The notes under the pieces are model-generated. The model did not search any database. It was not told the DNA's origin and was given only the letters and a program-made list of their open reading frames with translations. This document shows, piece after piece, positions 49,085 through 61,194 of a DNA stretch of 64,000 nt. How positions within the stretch are numbered: the stretch's first letter is position 1; every line of letters starts with the position of its first letter. Origin of the DNA: Saccharina japonica. Its lineage: Eukaryota > Sar > Phaeophyceae > Laminariales > Laminariaceae. Where the stretch lies: the NCBI GenBank assembly GCA_008828725.1, contig MEHQ01004596.1, positions 1 to 64,000 on the forward strand, written 5' to 3'. The position numbers and the translations under genes were made by a program.

Positions 49085-52000
49085 ATCTGTCGCGTACTGT
49101 ACAGGAGGAGACCTCTGGTATGCGGTATTCCCCTGCCCTGCCGCCAAACCAAGACCCAAACCAGACCAGAAATGGGCGAGGAATGCGGCTGAGTCTCTTT
49201 CTCGTGTACGTAGCAATTTGTTTTTGCACGTCTCCCCGGCCTGCCTCCCTGCTGAGGTAGGCCGAGGTCCGTAAGTGGACTTAAACCTCGAAAGACCACC
49301 CAACCCAGACGGATACACGGTCCCTAGCACCGTTCAGAGGGGGATCCTGAGTCTGGCAGTCGGGAGTTACCGCTATCGTGAGATCAGGGTAACTCGCGAC
49401 GCAGCTAGCTCGGGTGGCTGCAGATGGGGTTAAACCCTAACGCCCCGGCTTGGACACCGGGGCCATGCAGCAGCAGAGAGCACGGAGAGGGTGGCGGAGT
49501 GACCGCACACCGTGTGGGTATGCACCAGAGGGAGGAAGGAGGAGAATCCAGAGCTGGAGGGTCGAGCCGCTCCGGGATGAGGCGTATCTCTGGTACAACA
49601 GACACGCACCGGGTTAACTTTTTTTACTATACCCCGAGAGTGCGCAAAGCAACAGAAAAAAAACAGATAAAAAGGGCACGAAGGAGGAAAAGGAGGGGAC
49701 GGGCGAAGCGTAGGCTGGCTAGGAAGGCACCACGCATCGCCCGGGAGAGGCAGCAGAGTACACTTGTTAGGGTAGCAACCTGGAATGTGCGGACTCTGGC
49801 TGTAAAAGGGGCTAACGGCTATGGGAGAGCCTGCAGCATCCTGTACGAGGCAGCGAGACAAAACGTTTCGGTGTTAGGGCTACAGGAGACAAGGAGGGCA
49901 GGCCGAACGGAATTCGCAGCAGCAGGGTTTCGGGTGTTCTGCTGTGGCACGGAGACAGGTGGAACACACGGTGTGGGAATAGCCGTTAAAGAGTCAATGT
50001 GCAGGAACTCTGCGTACACCACCGAATATATCGATGAACGCCTTATGGCCATGAGGTTTGAGATAACGGGCAACCGCGGAGCGGTCAACTTCGTAGCTGC
50101 GTACGCCCCAACAGAGGTCGCAACCGCCGACAGCAAGCATAGGTTCTGGGAAAAACTTGACAGCCTCGTGCGGGGGATCCCTGCCAAGGAGTGTGTCTAC
50201 GTACTGATGGACGCCAATGCGCGGACGGGAGAGAGGGTGGATGGAGAGGACGAACGTATCATGGGCGAGCACGGGCGTGATAAGCTGAACGACAATGGCA
50301 GGCTACTGCTGACCTTCGCAACGGACAACAGACTAGCAATCACGAACACCTTCTTCCCCACACGTAAGGGTGGGATATGGCACACATACAACGGCGTATC
50401 GGGGGACGAATGCCGGCGCATCGATTACATCCTCACGCGACAGGCACACCGCGGCCGAGTGTCCAACGTAGTCGTCGTTCCCCAACCGGTACGCCCAGTA
50501 AAGGCGGACTCAGACCACAACATGGTGGTAGCCACCGTCGACCTCGGTGGCAGACTCGCCCACAACCGAGCAGTGCGGACCAAACCGAAACAGCAGCAGT
50601 TCAGCCGACAGGAATTGCAGGTCGAAACAGCACGACGGGCGGTGAGCGAGCGGTTCATCCACAACCTCGATCAACAACCAGGTGAGCCAGCGACCACCAC
50701 AGCGGGGATGGCGACGTTGTTTACCAATGCCCTCCTCGACGCGGCGCAGACAGTACTACCCGAGGAACCGCGGAGACGACGCACGCAGGAGTGGTGTGAG
50801 ACCCCAGCGACGAGAGCAGCTTTGGAGGAGGCCCTTGCCAAGCGGCGGGAAGCGCGCCGCGCGATGAGGGGCAATTGGACCACAGCGACATGGAGGACCC
50901 TCAAAGCAGCATGTAAGGGAGTGACCGCAGCAGTCGAAACGGGCATTTATGCCCACCTCGATAAGTACGTGGCGGAGCTCGAAGCGGTCTACAAGGACCG
51001 CGACATGAGAGGGCTGTACAAACACCTTAAGAGATCAGTGGGCCTCAGCGGGAGACAAGCGGGGGGACAGCAGTTCGTCACGGACGAGAAAGGCGTGCTG
51101 CTCCGGAACAAGGAAGACATCCTCCAGCGGTGGGCGGGATTCTTCGGCACCCTCCTCAACACCAAGTCCCCCACCCTGAACCCAGACATCGCCGAAAAAG
51201 TGACGCAACGACCAGCGACGCGAGCCACCCGACGGTTGGGAGCGGCGCCAGACCTCGAGGAGGTGGAACGGGCAACGAAAGGCCTGCAGAACTGGAAGGC
51301 ACCCGGCCATGACTCCCTCCCTGCCGAGTTGCTCAAGATCGATGACGACGAACCCGTCGTCCTGGAGCGCCTTCATGCCATCCTTGTCGACGTGTGGAAC
51401 GGAGGAGAGATCCCGCAAGAGTGGAAGGATGCAACCATCAAAGTGCTGTACAAGAAGGGCGACCGGTCCAACTGCAACAACTTCAGGGGGATCTCGCTAC
51501 TATCGCACGTAGGCAAAGTCCCCGCCAAACTCATCACCAACCGCCTAAGCGCCTTCTGCGAAGCCAACAACATCCTTCCGGAGGAACAGTGCGGCTTCCG
51601 ACCTGGTCGATCCACAGTATGCATGCTGTTCGTCGTGCGCCGACTCCAGGAACTAGGGCGGAGAAGGAGAATACCGCTCTACATGTGCTTCGTCGACCTA
51701 CAGAAGGCCTATGACTCGGTGGACCGAGAGCTGCTATGGAAGGTGCTGGCCAGGGCCGGGATTCCTGCGGAGATGGTCGCCGTCATCCGCCAATTCCACG
51801 ACGGAATGCGGGCCCGGGTGCGCATGGACGATGGAGAACTGTCGGACTGGTTCTTGGTCACGCAAGGCTTGCGACAAGGGTGTGTGCTGTCCCCACTGCT
51901 GTTCAACGTTTTCTTCGCCGCGGCCCTAGAGGTCGTTATCGTACGATTCAGCGAGGACGATGGTATCATGCAGAACCTAGTGTTCCTGAAGGAGGAGACG

Positions 52001-53772
52001 GGAGCGGGGACGGAGACACCACTCGACCGCGTACGGAGGGCGGTGTGGGGGATGCTGTATGCCGATGACGCCGGCGTTGTATCGAGGTCCGCCGACGGAC
52101 TGGCGAGGATGATGACCATTATCGTGCAGGTGTTTGGGGAGTTCGGGCTGACGGTGTCGGAGAAGAAGACGGAGACTCTCCTGATGCGCGTAAAGGAGAA
52201 GCAGCCAACACCGCCCCCGCCGCCGCTGATAATCGAAGCAGCGGGGCAGAAATACACCCAAACCCACGAGTTCCGGTACCTGGGCGGCCTCGTCAACGAA
52301 CATGGCGACCTCACCCGGGAGATCAACTTCAGGAGCAGAGCAGCGTCGGCGTGCGTCAGGAGGTGTGGCCCGGAGCTCTTCGATAGGCCGGGAGCACCGT
52401 TTCGACTCAAGGCCCGCCTGCTTCAAGCGGAGGCGATGGAGGCACTGCTGTACGGTTGCATGACATGGGCCCCACGTCGCGACCACTACCGACTGCTGCG
52501 GACGATACACCACCGGCTGCTGCTGCGAGTTATTGGGTACCAGCGCAAGCAAGGCACCTACCGGCAGCTGTCCTACGCCCAGGCCCTGAAGAGGGTCGGG
52601 TGCCAGAGCGTGGAAGCCACTGTCCGGCAACGGCGCCTACTGTTCGCGGGGGCCGTGGCAAGGCAGCCAGACGGGCGACTCCCGAAACGACTGATGTTCG
52701 GGGAGCTGGTGGGGGGGAAGGACCCGGGCGCGGGGTGCCCGGAGCGGAACTGGCAGACGTGCCTGAAGGACGACTTCAAAGCGTTCGGAGCTACGCACGG
52801 CTCTACGGACGACCAGAGACGTGTCTTCGGAATCCCGAATTCAGTTTGGGCGGAAGCAGCGAAGGTGAAGGGAGGAAGGCAGTGGTACAAGGGAGTGCTG
52901 CAGGGAGCTGAGAGGTTTATGACCTCCTGGCACAAGGAAGAAGAGGAGGCTAGCCGGAAACGAGCGACCGAGCGAGAAAAAGAGCGCAGCAACAACAAAG
53001 AGACACCAAGAACCAACGGGACTGGAGGGGTGCGGAAGAAGGGCGAATCGGCGAGGGAAGGAAACAAGCGAGAAATGGCGGACCGAGTGGCGCGATATGT
53101 GCCGGATTGACTGTCCTGGACTGTTTGTTTGTTTGTTTGTTTGTTTTGTTATTTTTCCCCCTCCCCCCCACCGCCGCACCATTGCACCACCCCCTCGGGA
53201 TGACGTGTCAATGTGTTGTCTCTGCGGTCTTGTCTGTGTGAGTGTTTGCTTGTACTTTTGACTTGTCTCTTTGTCTGTGTCTTCGTCTTTTTCCCTTCGT
53301 TGCTTTTGACCTTTTGCAGTTACACTGCTCGCAGGCCGGGGGTACATCAGTCACACGGGACCATAGTTCCCTTCCCCCGTATCATGTCTGCGTTTATAAT
53401 CGGGGTGGAGGACTCGATTTGTTTGCCTGACCGGTGTGAACCCGGCACGGAACACCCCGGCATTATAGGGGCACCAAGATAGAATCAGGGGGCGTGTACC
53501 CCCGATTGGTGATGTTGACTTTTCCATTTTTATTTTTACCTTCACATAGCGTGTAGAGGGGAGCGGAGGGCTCCAGACTATCTGTTTTTGACTGGCTTTG
53601 ATCGCTTTGCGGACCCTTCGGGTTCCACTTTTACTTCAGTATACCTTTTTTGGGTAAGTTAGCCTGTGACCACGGGAATCGACCGTGTCAAGTGTTGGAT
53701 TAGTACGGACAGATGAAGGTACTGGATAGAGAGACCGGCACGGTTTTTAATGTGAAGACAACAACAACAACA
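49085..53772 (+). mobile_element. Apparently full-length APE-type LINE (non-LTR retrotransposon)
   Basis: Contains a single long ORF (49424-53110), a ~340-bp putative 5' UTR, and a ~660-bp 3' UTR with a (TTTG)n tract at about 53121-53148. The 3' end TTTTTAATGTGAAGACAACA is followed by AAC repeats instead of poly(A). The 3' boundary is fixed by the truncated copy at 41505-42470. The 5' boundary is uncertain, placed after the repeat X copy. A target-site duplication could not be recognised. An uninterrupted ORF and a near-identical truncated sibling suggest recent activity. Confidence 0.85.
49424..53110 (+). CDS. LINE ORF: APE endonuclease + reverse transcriptase, 1228 aa
   Basis: Nicks target DNA and copies the element RNA into it. 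The N-terminal ~110 residues are basic (around RARRRKRRGRAKRRLARK, 84-101), probably nucleic-acid binding. An apurinic-type endonuclease follows at about 115-375, with WNVRTL (Asn121), LQETR (Glu155), AYAPT (~226-230), MDANAR (Asp263/Asn265) and SDHN (363-366). Reverse transcriptase spans about 620-930: NFRGISLL, QCGFRPGRST, FVDLQKAYDSVDRE (catalytic Asp758), GLRQGCVLSPLLFN and the YADD box at 879-882. The C-terminal part has a LYGCMTW stretch, then a basic tail with a KEEEEASRKR-type segment. No zinc knuckle of CCHC type is obvious. All catalytic motifs appear intact and there are no internal stops. The exact clade (RTE-like or a related algal clade) needs a tree. ATG 49424 is the first available Met. 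Confidence 0.93.
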   Translation: MGLNPNAPAWTPGPCSSREHGEGGGVTAHRVGMHQREEGGESRAGGSSRSGMRRISGTTDTHRVNFFYYTPRVRKATEKKQIKRARRRKRRGRAKRRLARKAPRIARERQQSTLVRVATWNVRTLAVKGANGYGRACSILYEAARQNVSVLGLQETRRAGRTEFAAAGFRVFCCGTETGGTHGVGIAVKESMCRNSAYTTEYIDERLMAMRFEITGNRGAVNFVAAYAPTEVATADSKHRFWEKLDSLVRGIPAKECVYVLMDANARTGERVDGEDERIMGEHGRDKLNDNGRLLLTFATDNRLAITNTFFPTRKGGIWHTYNGVSGDECRRIDYILTRQAHRGRVSNVVVVPQPVRPVKADSDHNMVVATVDLGGRLAHNRAVRTKPKQQQFSRQELQVETARRAVSERFIHNLDQQPGEPATTTAGMATLFTNALLDAAQTVLPEEPRRRRTQEWCETPATRAALEEALAKRREARRAMRGNWTTATWRTLKAACKGVTAAVETGIYAHLDKYVAELEAVYKDRDMRGLYKHLKRSVGLSGRQAGGQQFVTDEKGVLLRNKEDILQRWAGFFGTLLNTKSPTLNPDIAEKVTQRPATRATRRLGAAPDLEEVERATKGLQNWKAPGHDSLPAELLKIDDDEPVVLERLHAILVDVWNGGEIPQEWKDATIKVLYKKGDRSNCNNFRGISLLSHVGKVPAKLITNRLSAFCEANNILPEEQCGFRPGRSTVCMLFVVRRLQELGRRRRIPLYMCFVDLQKAYDSVDRELLWKVLARAGIPAEMVAVIRQFHDGMRARVRMDDGELSDWFLVTQGLRQGCVLSPLLFNVFFAAALEVVIVRFSEDDGIMQNLVFLKEETGAGTETPLDRVRRAVWGMLYADDAGVVSRSADGLARMMTIIVQVFGEFGLTVSEKKTETLLMRVKEKQPTPPPPPLIIEAAGQKYTQTHEFRYLGGLVNEHGDLTREINFRSRAASACVRRCGPELFDRPGAPFRLKARLLQAEAMEALLYGCMTWAPRRDHYRLLRTIHHRLLLRVIGYQRKQGTYRQLSYAQALKRVGCQSVEATVRQRRLLFAGAVARQPDGRLPKRLMFGELVGGKDPGAGCPERNWQTCLKDDFKAFGATHGSTDDQRRVFGIPNSVWAEAAKVKGGRQWYKGVLQGAERFMTSWHKEEEEASRKRATEREKERSNNKETPRTNGTGGVRKKGESAREGNKREMADRVARYVPD

Positions 53773-54512
53773 CAGAACATTCTGAACGCGGACCACAAGA
53801 AAGTGATTCCGAAGTGCGGACCACGTCTGCACAATGTTCGAGCCAATAGCTCCCCCTATAACGTCAGCGCTACGAAATTTATTGCAATGTTATACTTCGA
53901 AGTATCAGATATACGAGGTGTGCGTGCCCGGTACCCGGTACCTACTGAATATTTTCATGAAAGCTTGACTTCAGGTATGACAGGGTATAGGTAGAAAGTT
54001 TTTCATGTTCCCCTCAAGTTTCGCTTTTTTATATCTGAAGCGCAGAAAGAGGAGGTGTGCTGTAAAAACGTCAAGGGGAGTCTTTTTTCAGCGCTTGTAG
54101 CTTTTCGCAGCTTTATATATACGTACCAAAGACATATATCGTCGTCGAAAAAGGATGAAAACGAAATGCGATTTTTGTCATTTTTCCCCAAATAAAATAA
54201 TTACCGCAGCAGGTACGTATTCAAACGATTATACCTGGTACGGATCAATGAAGCCGTTTGTTTTATCAATATTAAATAATAGTAATAGGCCATATTATTG
54301 GCAGCAGTAGTAAACTATTAAGTAAGTGTATATGGTATAACGTGGCTATGAGGAGATGTGATACGTATTATTATGAGTAGATAGACACATACGTACTTAG
54401 TATCAGATCACGTGACGTGCTATTAATAGTAACGGAAACGCCTCCGTAGCTGTAGGAGCCCACTACGTGCGTCAAAGGTGGCGTGGGCAGTGGCCATGGG
54501 GGTAGTGATTTA
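53773..54512. other. No gene recognised between LINE and gene 2
   Basis: The AAC-rich LINE tail gives way to unique AT-rich sequence with short unrecognised ORFs. Confidence 0.45.
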
Positions 54513-54658
54513 TGTGCGCGCGGTTATGCCGCCTTGAAAACGTTGAATGTAATGAAGTATCTTCCCCAACATCCCCGTTCATTCTCCTGCGTCGCAGGTC
54601 CTCAAGCTTTCTCTCTCCCTTCAAGCCGCGAGTGTTTAGTAGGCGCTGAGACGAAACC
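54513..54658 (+). promoter_or_regulatory. Conserved upstream region / 5' UTR of gene 2
   Basis: Aligns with 20878-21022 upstream of gene 1: GTGCGCGCGG, GCCGCCTTGAAAACGT, CCGTTCATTCTCCTGCGTCG, CAGGTCCTC, AGCCGCGAGTGTTTAGT and GAGACGAAACC before ATG. The region between GGTCCTC and the Met codon is pyrimidine-rich (CTTTCTCTCTCCCTTC), as at an initiator. Shared control of both genes is inferred. Confidence 0.5.
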
Positions 54659-57600
54659 ATGCGATTCGGGTATGTGCTCCTGGGGCTGGTGGCGCTGACG
54701 TCCATTCATACTTCGAGCGGTGAGAACTCCTTGCCATTGCTTTTCAACACGCCCCGCCCTCGCTTTAACTTCAAGACCCCTGGGAGAGTGGGGTTGGTAA
54801 ATCACGGCTGGTATTGTTGGAGAGCTCAATACCATGGGACCTTTGGCCGGAGGCTTACGGTGACCGCAAGAGACACTACGGGTCGACAGCAATTTATGTT
54901 CATACGTCAAGTACTCCGTAGGTTTGAATGATGATTGTTAAAGTGATATAATAACGATCCTCGTGCCAGGTATATCATAGAGGGGCGGGGTAAACTGTCC
55001 ATGTGTGCTGTATATACATATGCCGTATATGCGAGCGTACTACAGCAGGTGGTATTATAGGTTCTTTGAGAGTGAAAGTTATGTTTTGCTGCAAAATTCA
55101 CACACATAGCAAACCAACTATCTTGCGGAAGACGTACTGCTGTGGAGGCTTGCGGAACGACGTCAATACCGACACTCGTATATATATTCATGTACTGTAG
55201 TGGTACCACACAAAGCTTGAAATAAAAAAACATTTTCCCCTTCGGGGGTAGTCAAACCTCACCACACGCTCCACCATTGACACAGGCGCGTGCGACGATA
55301 GAGGCAGCACATTTTGGCTGAAAAAGTATCTTCATGACGAGGTCTCTTAACCCAAATTCGTCGGAATTTCATGATCGTGTTGCAATATTTGTCGTCGCAT
55401 GATACTTAGGCCATGAGCTCATCGGGTAGCACTTTTAGTTTCCTCCGCAATCAGTTGTTGGGTGAGATATCTGGAGCTCCTGAAGAGACCACCTTCAAAA
55501 AAAAACATGGTGTACCTCTACCGTAGCAAGTGTCTAAAACGAGCAACACGCGCGTGCTACCACACATAGAGAGGTACTGTACATAGAAAGTTTTGGCCAT
55601 CGTTTGTTCAGGTTGACGGATCTCGTCAACTGGGAAACTACTCAATAAAACTGAAATGAAACTTGTGCTTTTCACATAAATTCGTTGTGTACCTATAATA
55701 AGTAGTACGACTAGTTCCGGCTTGATGCTTGCCTGGTATCATTTTTTCCCTAAGGAAGGGGAATGTTCTGGGGAGGTATAGTGCTCCTCGAGCGAAGGGC
55801 CTCAGGAACATTGGGCGCACCGCTGCCATATAGCATACGTTCGCATAACAAATTGATGATGCTTGTCTACGATGTGCAACATGCTTGAGTCTGAGCTTAG
55901 TTCCGAGGGCGCTGGCGCTATCAAGTAACAATGTCGGCCGTACCCACGATCGTGCGATGCATCCTGCTGTTGTGCTGAAGGCCAAGAATGCAGCAACGGC
56001 TTGGCGGGAGTTCAGAGTGACGAGATCTGCTGCGATGCTGACTGCGGCACATGCGGAGGAAACACGTGTGGCCAACAACCCGGCGGAGCGGTTAGTAAAT
56101 GTATTTTCGGTCGACGCGTGGTGTTGTAGGGGTATAGCCTAACCTCTGTGTCCGCTCCTCGCGGAAGCAGATACCTTCATACATACCTTACCCAACAGTC
56201 AGCTTTCAGGATAATTGCGATCTATGCCGGACGGACATACAAGACTTATCGAATACTACTCTTGTGTACGCATGTATATGAGGCAAAGGTTTTGTTGTAG
56301 CCTCTCCGTCGTTCAGGAGCCCTACATATCACTTCATTTCGTTGTGGCTCCAAAGTGCAGACACTGCCGTGAGCAAGGTTCGGGGGGGGGCATGCCGTAA
56401 ACCCGGTACACTAGTAGAGCTCAGTAGACTGACCAGGGTAAGACGGAAAGGCGTGATACTGTTCAGTTCCCGACATCGGCCGATCTGACGAAACCATGCC
56501 TCGTCCGTGTCTTCTATTCGCAGGACTCGTGCTGCACCAGCCGGATCAGGGGCAGTGGCATGATGTGCAGCGACACCCAGGCGGCGCCGTGCATCGTCGA
56601 CAATGACAGTGCGTCTTGCGAATCTCTGGCTATAGACCATGCACTGCTCTCATAGCTAGTTCGGTTTCTAGCTTCCATGGCTCCTGCTTGTGTTTCTTCG
56701 ACTGTTCATTTTTGCGTAGCAGTCTCTGCTGTTTGGAGCATCGCGCCTGAAGTATATCTGCGAGTGCATCCAAGTGGTAGGTCAAACGTGACGTGTAGCT
56801 TGACGACTCCATGCTCGCTTGCAATGCATCCTCCTGTTGCGCTGAAGGTGAATGCAGCAACGGCCTTCCGGGAGTCCAGAGTGGCGATATCTGCTGCGAT
56901 GCTGACTGCGGCACATGCGGAGGAGACAGATGCGGCAAACAACCCGGCGGAGCGGTTAGTTGGTGTCTGTTGTCGACAGGTGCTCCTGTAGGGGTACAGC
57001 CCAACGATAAGAAGGCTCCTCGCACCTGGAGTTCAATATATCACCCAACAATAATGTTTACACAGTGTTTGCACGGTAAGTCCGATAGCTGCAGTAGGTG
57101 TCTGACGAATACTGCTGATATTGTATACACGCCTACAATAGTACATACCAGAAAAAAAACTCGTAGCCCCCCCTCGTTTGAAGAGCCCTAGCACTTAGCT
57201 TCGTGTAGGTTCTGAAGTAGCGACTCCTACCGCAGCACGGCTCGGTAGGAAGAAGGAAAGAGAGGGTGGGGAGGGGGGGTCGCATCCAAGTTATATCATC
57301 ATTAGACTGACCAGCGTATGACAGGTACTCGTGCCATGTTCCGCCGCTGACATCGACCAGCCTAACATCAGCATGCCACTTCCTCTCCTGATTGTTCTGT
57401 TGGCAGGAGTCCTGCTGCACCAGCCGAATCAGGGACAGTGGCGTAATGTGTAGCGACACCCAGTCGGCACCGTGCATCGTCGACAACGACGGTGCGTCTT
57501 GCAGGGCTCTGGTTAGGCCAGTGACTACTGTACCTATCCTCATAGTTAGATTTTCAGCTTTCATGGCTACTATTTTTTGCGTTTTCGGCTGTTTATATTT

Positions 57601-59886
57601 CGTAGCTCTCTCCGCCGTATGCAACAACGTGCCTGAAAATGTCCGTGAATGCTAAAGAACCATAGATCAAATTGTACGTGCAGTTTGACGAACCCGTGCT
57701 CGCCGTAATGCGTCCTCCCGTTGTGTTGAAGGTGTGTGCAACAACGGCCTTCCGGGGGTCCAGAGTGGCGACATCTGCTGCGACCCTGACTGCGGGACAT
57801 GCGGAGGAAGCGATTGCGGCCAGCAACCCGGCGGATCGGTCAGTTGGTATAGGTTTCCCGCGCGTGCTGCTTGATGTGCAGACATAGCCTCGAATGCGGC
57901 TCCTCACCCAAGGAGTTATATTTATCACCCAGCAATCCACTTTCACAATCATTTGGCTTTTAACAATATGTGTAAACTGAGCGCGATTTACGATATCGTA
58001 AGCTGCAGTACGTATGATATGTGACGGATAAGGTTGTTGTTTACACATATGGGGCGAAATGTTTGGTAGCCTCTCCTTTGTTAAGGAGTCATATCACTTC
58101 GTTTTGTTTGGGTGTTGCCGTGCACACCCTACCGTACCGAGGCTCGGCGTCGGGATCGCATACATCGGTGGATCCACCAGCGGGTGGCAGGTGTGCTGCT
58201 CAGGTCCCCAACATTCGGCCGTCTGAAAAAACTCATGCTTCGCCTCCGCCCTCTTTTTATGCTAACAGTCCCTCTGCTGCACCAGCCGAATCAGGGACAG
58301 TGGCATAATGTGCAGCGACACCTCGGAGGCGCCGTGCATCATCGATGACGAAGGTGTGTCGTGTAAAGCTTTACTAGTAAAAACAGCGCTTATTGCTACC
58401 GTGTTTTTTCCTGCGTATTTGTATGTGTACTACAGTACTCCGGCAATGCGTTGTTCGCGGCTCTGTGTTGTGTGCGGAAGCTTGCCCGTAAACCTCATGT
58501 GTGCTAACAAGTGGGACGCCAAAGGAAGCACGAGTTTCGGTAGACAAACGTATGTCTGTCGTCATTACACTTCTGGTGGTGTAGTGCTGAACGGGATCAA
58601 TATGTTGCAGGGCTGGGACACCGATGAGACGAAAATTGGCTACAATTCGAACCCTTTACATCACTGGCCTGGAATCTACACTCGTCTGTTCAGCGTACCC
58701 TAACTGGGTATAGGGCAATAGGTGGGGGTCTAAAATCAATATACTAAACACGGCAAACAGAAGGGCTCTACTCGGGAAGTGTTCAAAGTCCTTCGTCAAT
58801 TATGATGGTTCGGCCTCCTGTCCTGTTGCGAGGTCGGAAACGCTGGTATCAAAGACACCGAGTGTTGTTGTTATGCGCACCTCCGTGCCTTTCCAAACCT
58901 AACGTTCTAGCAACTCGGCATGTCTACGGTCGTTATGATCTCTTTGAACCCTCCGGCCATTCAACGGCAATTCCCGAAGTTGTTTGCAGCACCGGTGTGC
59001 ATGGCGTGGAACAAGACAGCTCCTGCTGCGCGGCGGAATGCGGGACATGTGGAGGAAGCGGTTGCGGCCAGCGCTCTCGTGGCCAGGTTTGTTGGTATAC
59101 GTTGTCGTCGCTTGCCTTCGACGGGTGGTACGATCGGAATGTCACCTTTTTTTACCAAGCGAGTTACGACTGCAAGGGTCCCTCCACTGAGAAAGCATCC
59201 AATATCGTTGGAACTCCAGTTGAGGCTATACAATATATATCGTTGTCAGTCCTACCGTAGGCAACGGGAGTGTTCATCGCGCTGCCTGTTCGTTTGTGTC
59301 GTCATCAGGCAGTGACTGCAAAACCGTAACGTACATCCCTCTCTTCTCAGGCGCGTCTTTCCAACCAAACGATTTGACGGGTAACCACCTCCAAACGGGG
59401 GGGGGGGGTGGCTCGCACGCACGTTTAGGTAGGCGAAGATCTAAGCGATGCGACGGGAGGGGTCTGCCCTTTCAAACCCTAAAGTATCGTCACTCATGAA
59501 ACTCCCCACCCAATATCGTAGGATCCGATGGGTATTAGAGTTGATGTGTTTAGTTAGGTTCTTAACCCATGGAACTGTCTGTGTAACGGGCTTAGCCGCT
59601 TGCAGTTGTTTGCTCAAGTGGAGGTGTAGCACTGCTCGAGTGAGGAGCCTCATAAACAATACAGTGTTCTCTCTACCGTAGCACGCGTCGTCCTGGGGCG
59701 GGACGCAGCCGGGCCCTCCAACATTGGCGGGTGTGCCAAACTAAAAAAATTCCTCGCCCTAACTCCGATTTGCAGGACTCCTGCTGCACCAGTCGAATCC
59801 AGGAAAGTAGCATCCTCTGCAGCGAAAACCCGGTGGCACCGTGCATCGTCTTCGACGACAATGATGATTTCGACGACGACTGTTAG
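54659..59886 (+). CDS. Secreted cysteine-rich modular protein, gene 2 (9 exons, 285 aa)
   Basis: Predicted exons: 54659-54719, 55981-56090, 56524-56608, 56848-56954, 57407-57491, 57732-57838, 58269-58353, 58980-59086 and 59776-59886, all with GT..AG introns, giving 286 codons with the stop. The signal peptide exon differs from gene 1 by one residue (MRFGYVLLGLVALTS..HTSSG). Four B-C modules follow. B examples are ICCDADCGTCGGDRCG and ICCDPDCGTCGGSDCG; C examples are CCTSRIRDSGVMCSDTQ and APCIVDND. The last module starts VVCSTGVHGVE and ends with an Asp-rich run (DDNDDFDDDC) and stop, an acidic tail that might bind cations (speculative). Forty-one Cys in the mature part predict an oxidised, extracellular or wall-associated protein. 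Function is unknown. Intron 1 carries a MITE. Confidence 0.82.
55285..55534. mobile_element. MITE copy 2, inserted in intron 1 of gene 2
   Basis: Left GGCGCGTGCGACGATAGAGG and right CCTCTACCGTAGCAAGTGTC are degenerate TIRs. The interior keeps CTTAACCCAAATTCGTCGGA, GGCCATGAGCTCATC, TTTAGTTTCCTCCGCAATCA and ACATGGTGTACCTCTACCGT. The flanks match gene 1 intron 1 (GTCGACACATCAAGCAACAC near 21596-21615), which has no element, so this is a recognisable empty site. Confidence 0.75.
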
Positions 59887-61079
59887 GGGTAAGTACAGTA
59901 GTGACTGACATATTGTATCAGTAGTCCACATATGTTTGATGTTCTGTGGCACAGTAGTCGTGTGATGCAAACGATCTATATGGGTAGGGATAGGGTGGAA
60001 AAGGAGCCTACTATCTAGTCTCTAGTACGTGTATTCATAGTTCCCGTAACTGCGTTTGAAGTATATGCAGTACTTACACCGCCTCCTTAATCAACGGGAT
60101 AGCTGAGCTGTTCAAAGTGAGAGCTCAGCAGGTTTTCGGAGTGGAGGGGATGCAGCGACAAGGGCTACATAAATAAGTGTTATACGTGAATAACTGGAGT
60201 GTTTAGACACGCCCAAGATCTACCATCCTCACCAAAATCTGAGCTCCCAGCAGCTCATTGTGATGAACCTTACATTGCCTAGAGAGCGGCTCTTTCGAAC
60301 ATCAACAACCGACAACCGACCACTCATCCAATAGAGTCCGCCGCGTCCGATGGGCACTCGCTTCAACCAACGTTGTGATTACCATCATTGGAAGGCATAG
60401 GATCGCTGATGGGCAATGACGATGCGTCGTGCACAGCTTTAGCTAAACCGGGGTCGGACATCTGCGACATTGTGTTTACAGGTCCACCGACTACTTGAAG
60501 GGCGTTGTTTTGTATTATCTGGCTTTTGACAATGAACCCACTTACTGACGAAATCATATGCCAGGTACCAGGAGTTCAGTAAAATTATTTTTTCGGAGAC
60601 GATACGTATGTGGCAACATACGCACATTTTCCAGGAGTGCCAGTAAGTAGCAGCAGCGACAGAACGTTACACTTGGTTTGGCTTAAATAGTGTACCCGTT
60701 GCTATTCTTGCGATTGGTGTTGTCTAGTGCGGAAAGTGTGAACGGTTGGCGACTCAGGTTGTGAGCCCCCGTGTAGACCAAGGCTACCTCGTTCGGCATC
60801 CTACTGGCTGCCACTGCCCGGCATTTGGAAAGACTAATCACGCGTTGCGCCGTGCTGCGCAGATGTATAGTGTGGATAGATGTGTACCTGTGCTACCTCT
60901 GGGTTTCGTTTATGTCCTTGAAATGATACCTCGACACCTTTAGGTGCCAGGGGTTGGGGAATATGGAAAAATTGAAACGAAACAGAGTCTGACGTGATTC
61001 AGTACATTGCTGATGCGTCATATTTGGCAAGGTTTGTCTTAGACACGGCAAGTGATCGACCGGGGATTAGCAGGCTGAT
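59887..61079. other. No gene; downstream of gene 2
   Basis: Around 60395-60440 the sequence GGCAATGACGATGCGTCGTG with CACAGCTTTAGCTAAACC resembles the 3' edge of a C exon plus the start of its intron (as at 58344-58380), so it may be the stub of a lost module. From about 60640 the sequence is paralogous to 26290 onward. No ORF is convincing. Confidence 0.4.
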
Positions 61080-61194
61080 GCAGTTTCATTAAATCTACAA
61101 CAGTGTTCGAAAACGGACTGACCCAAACGAGACAGTTTGGCGAAAAGAAACAGAAGATGAAAAGAGAAGACAATCTGAACCGAATTCAACGAAC

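Noticed and set aside
51709-52410. 233-aa minus-strand ORF inside the LINE
   Set aside because: Shadow of the GC-rich reverse transcriptase frame; the plus strand carries all conserved motifs.
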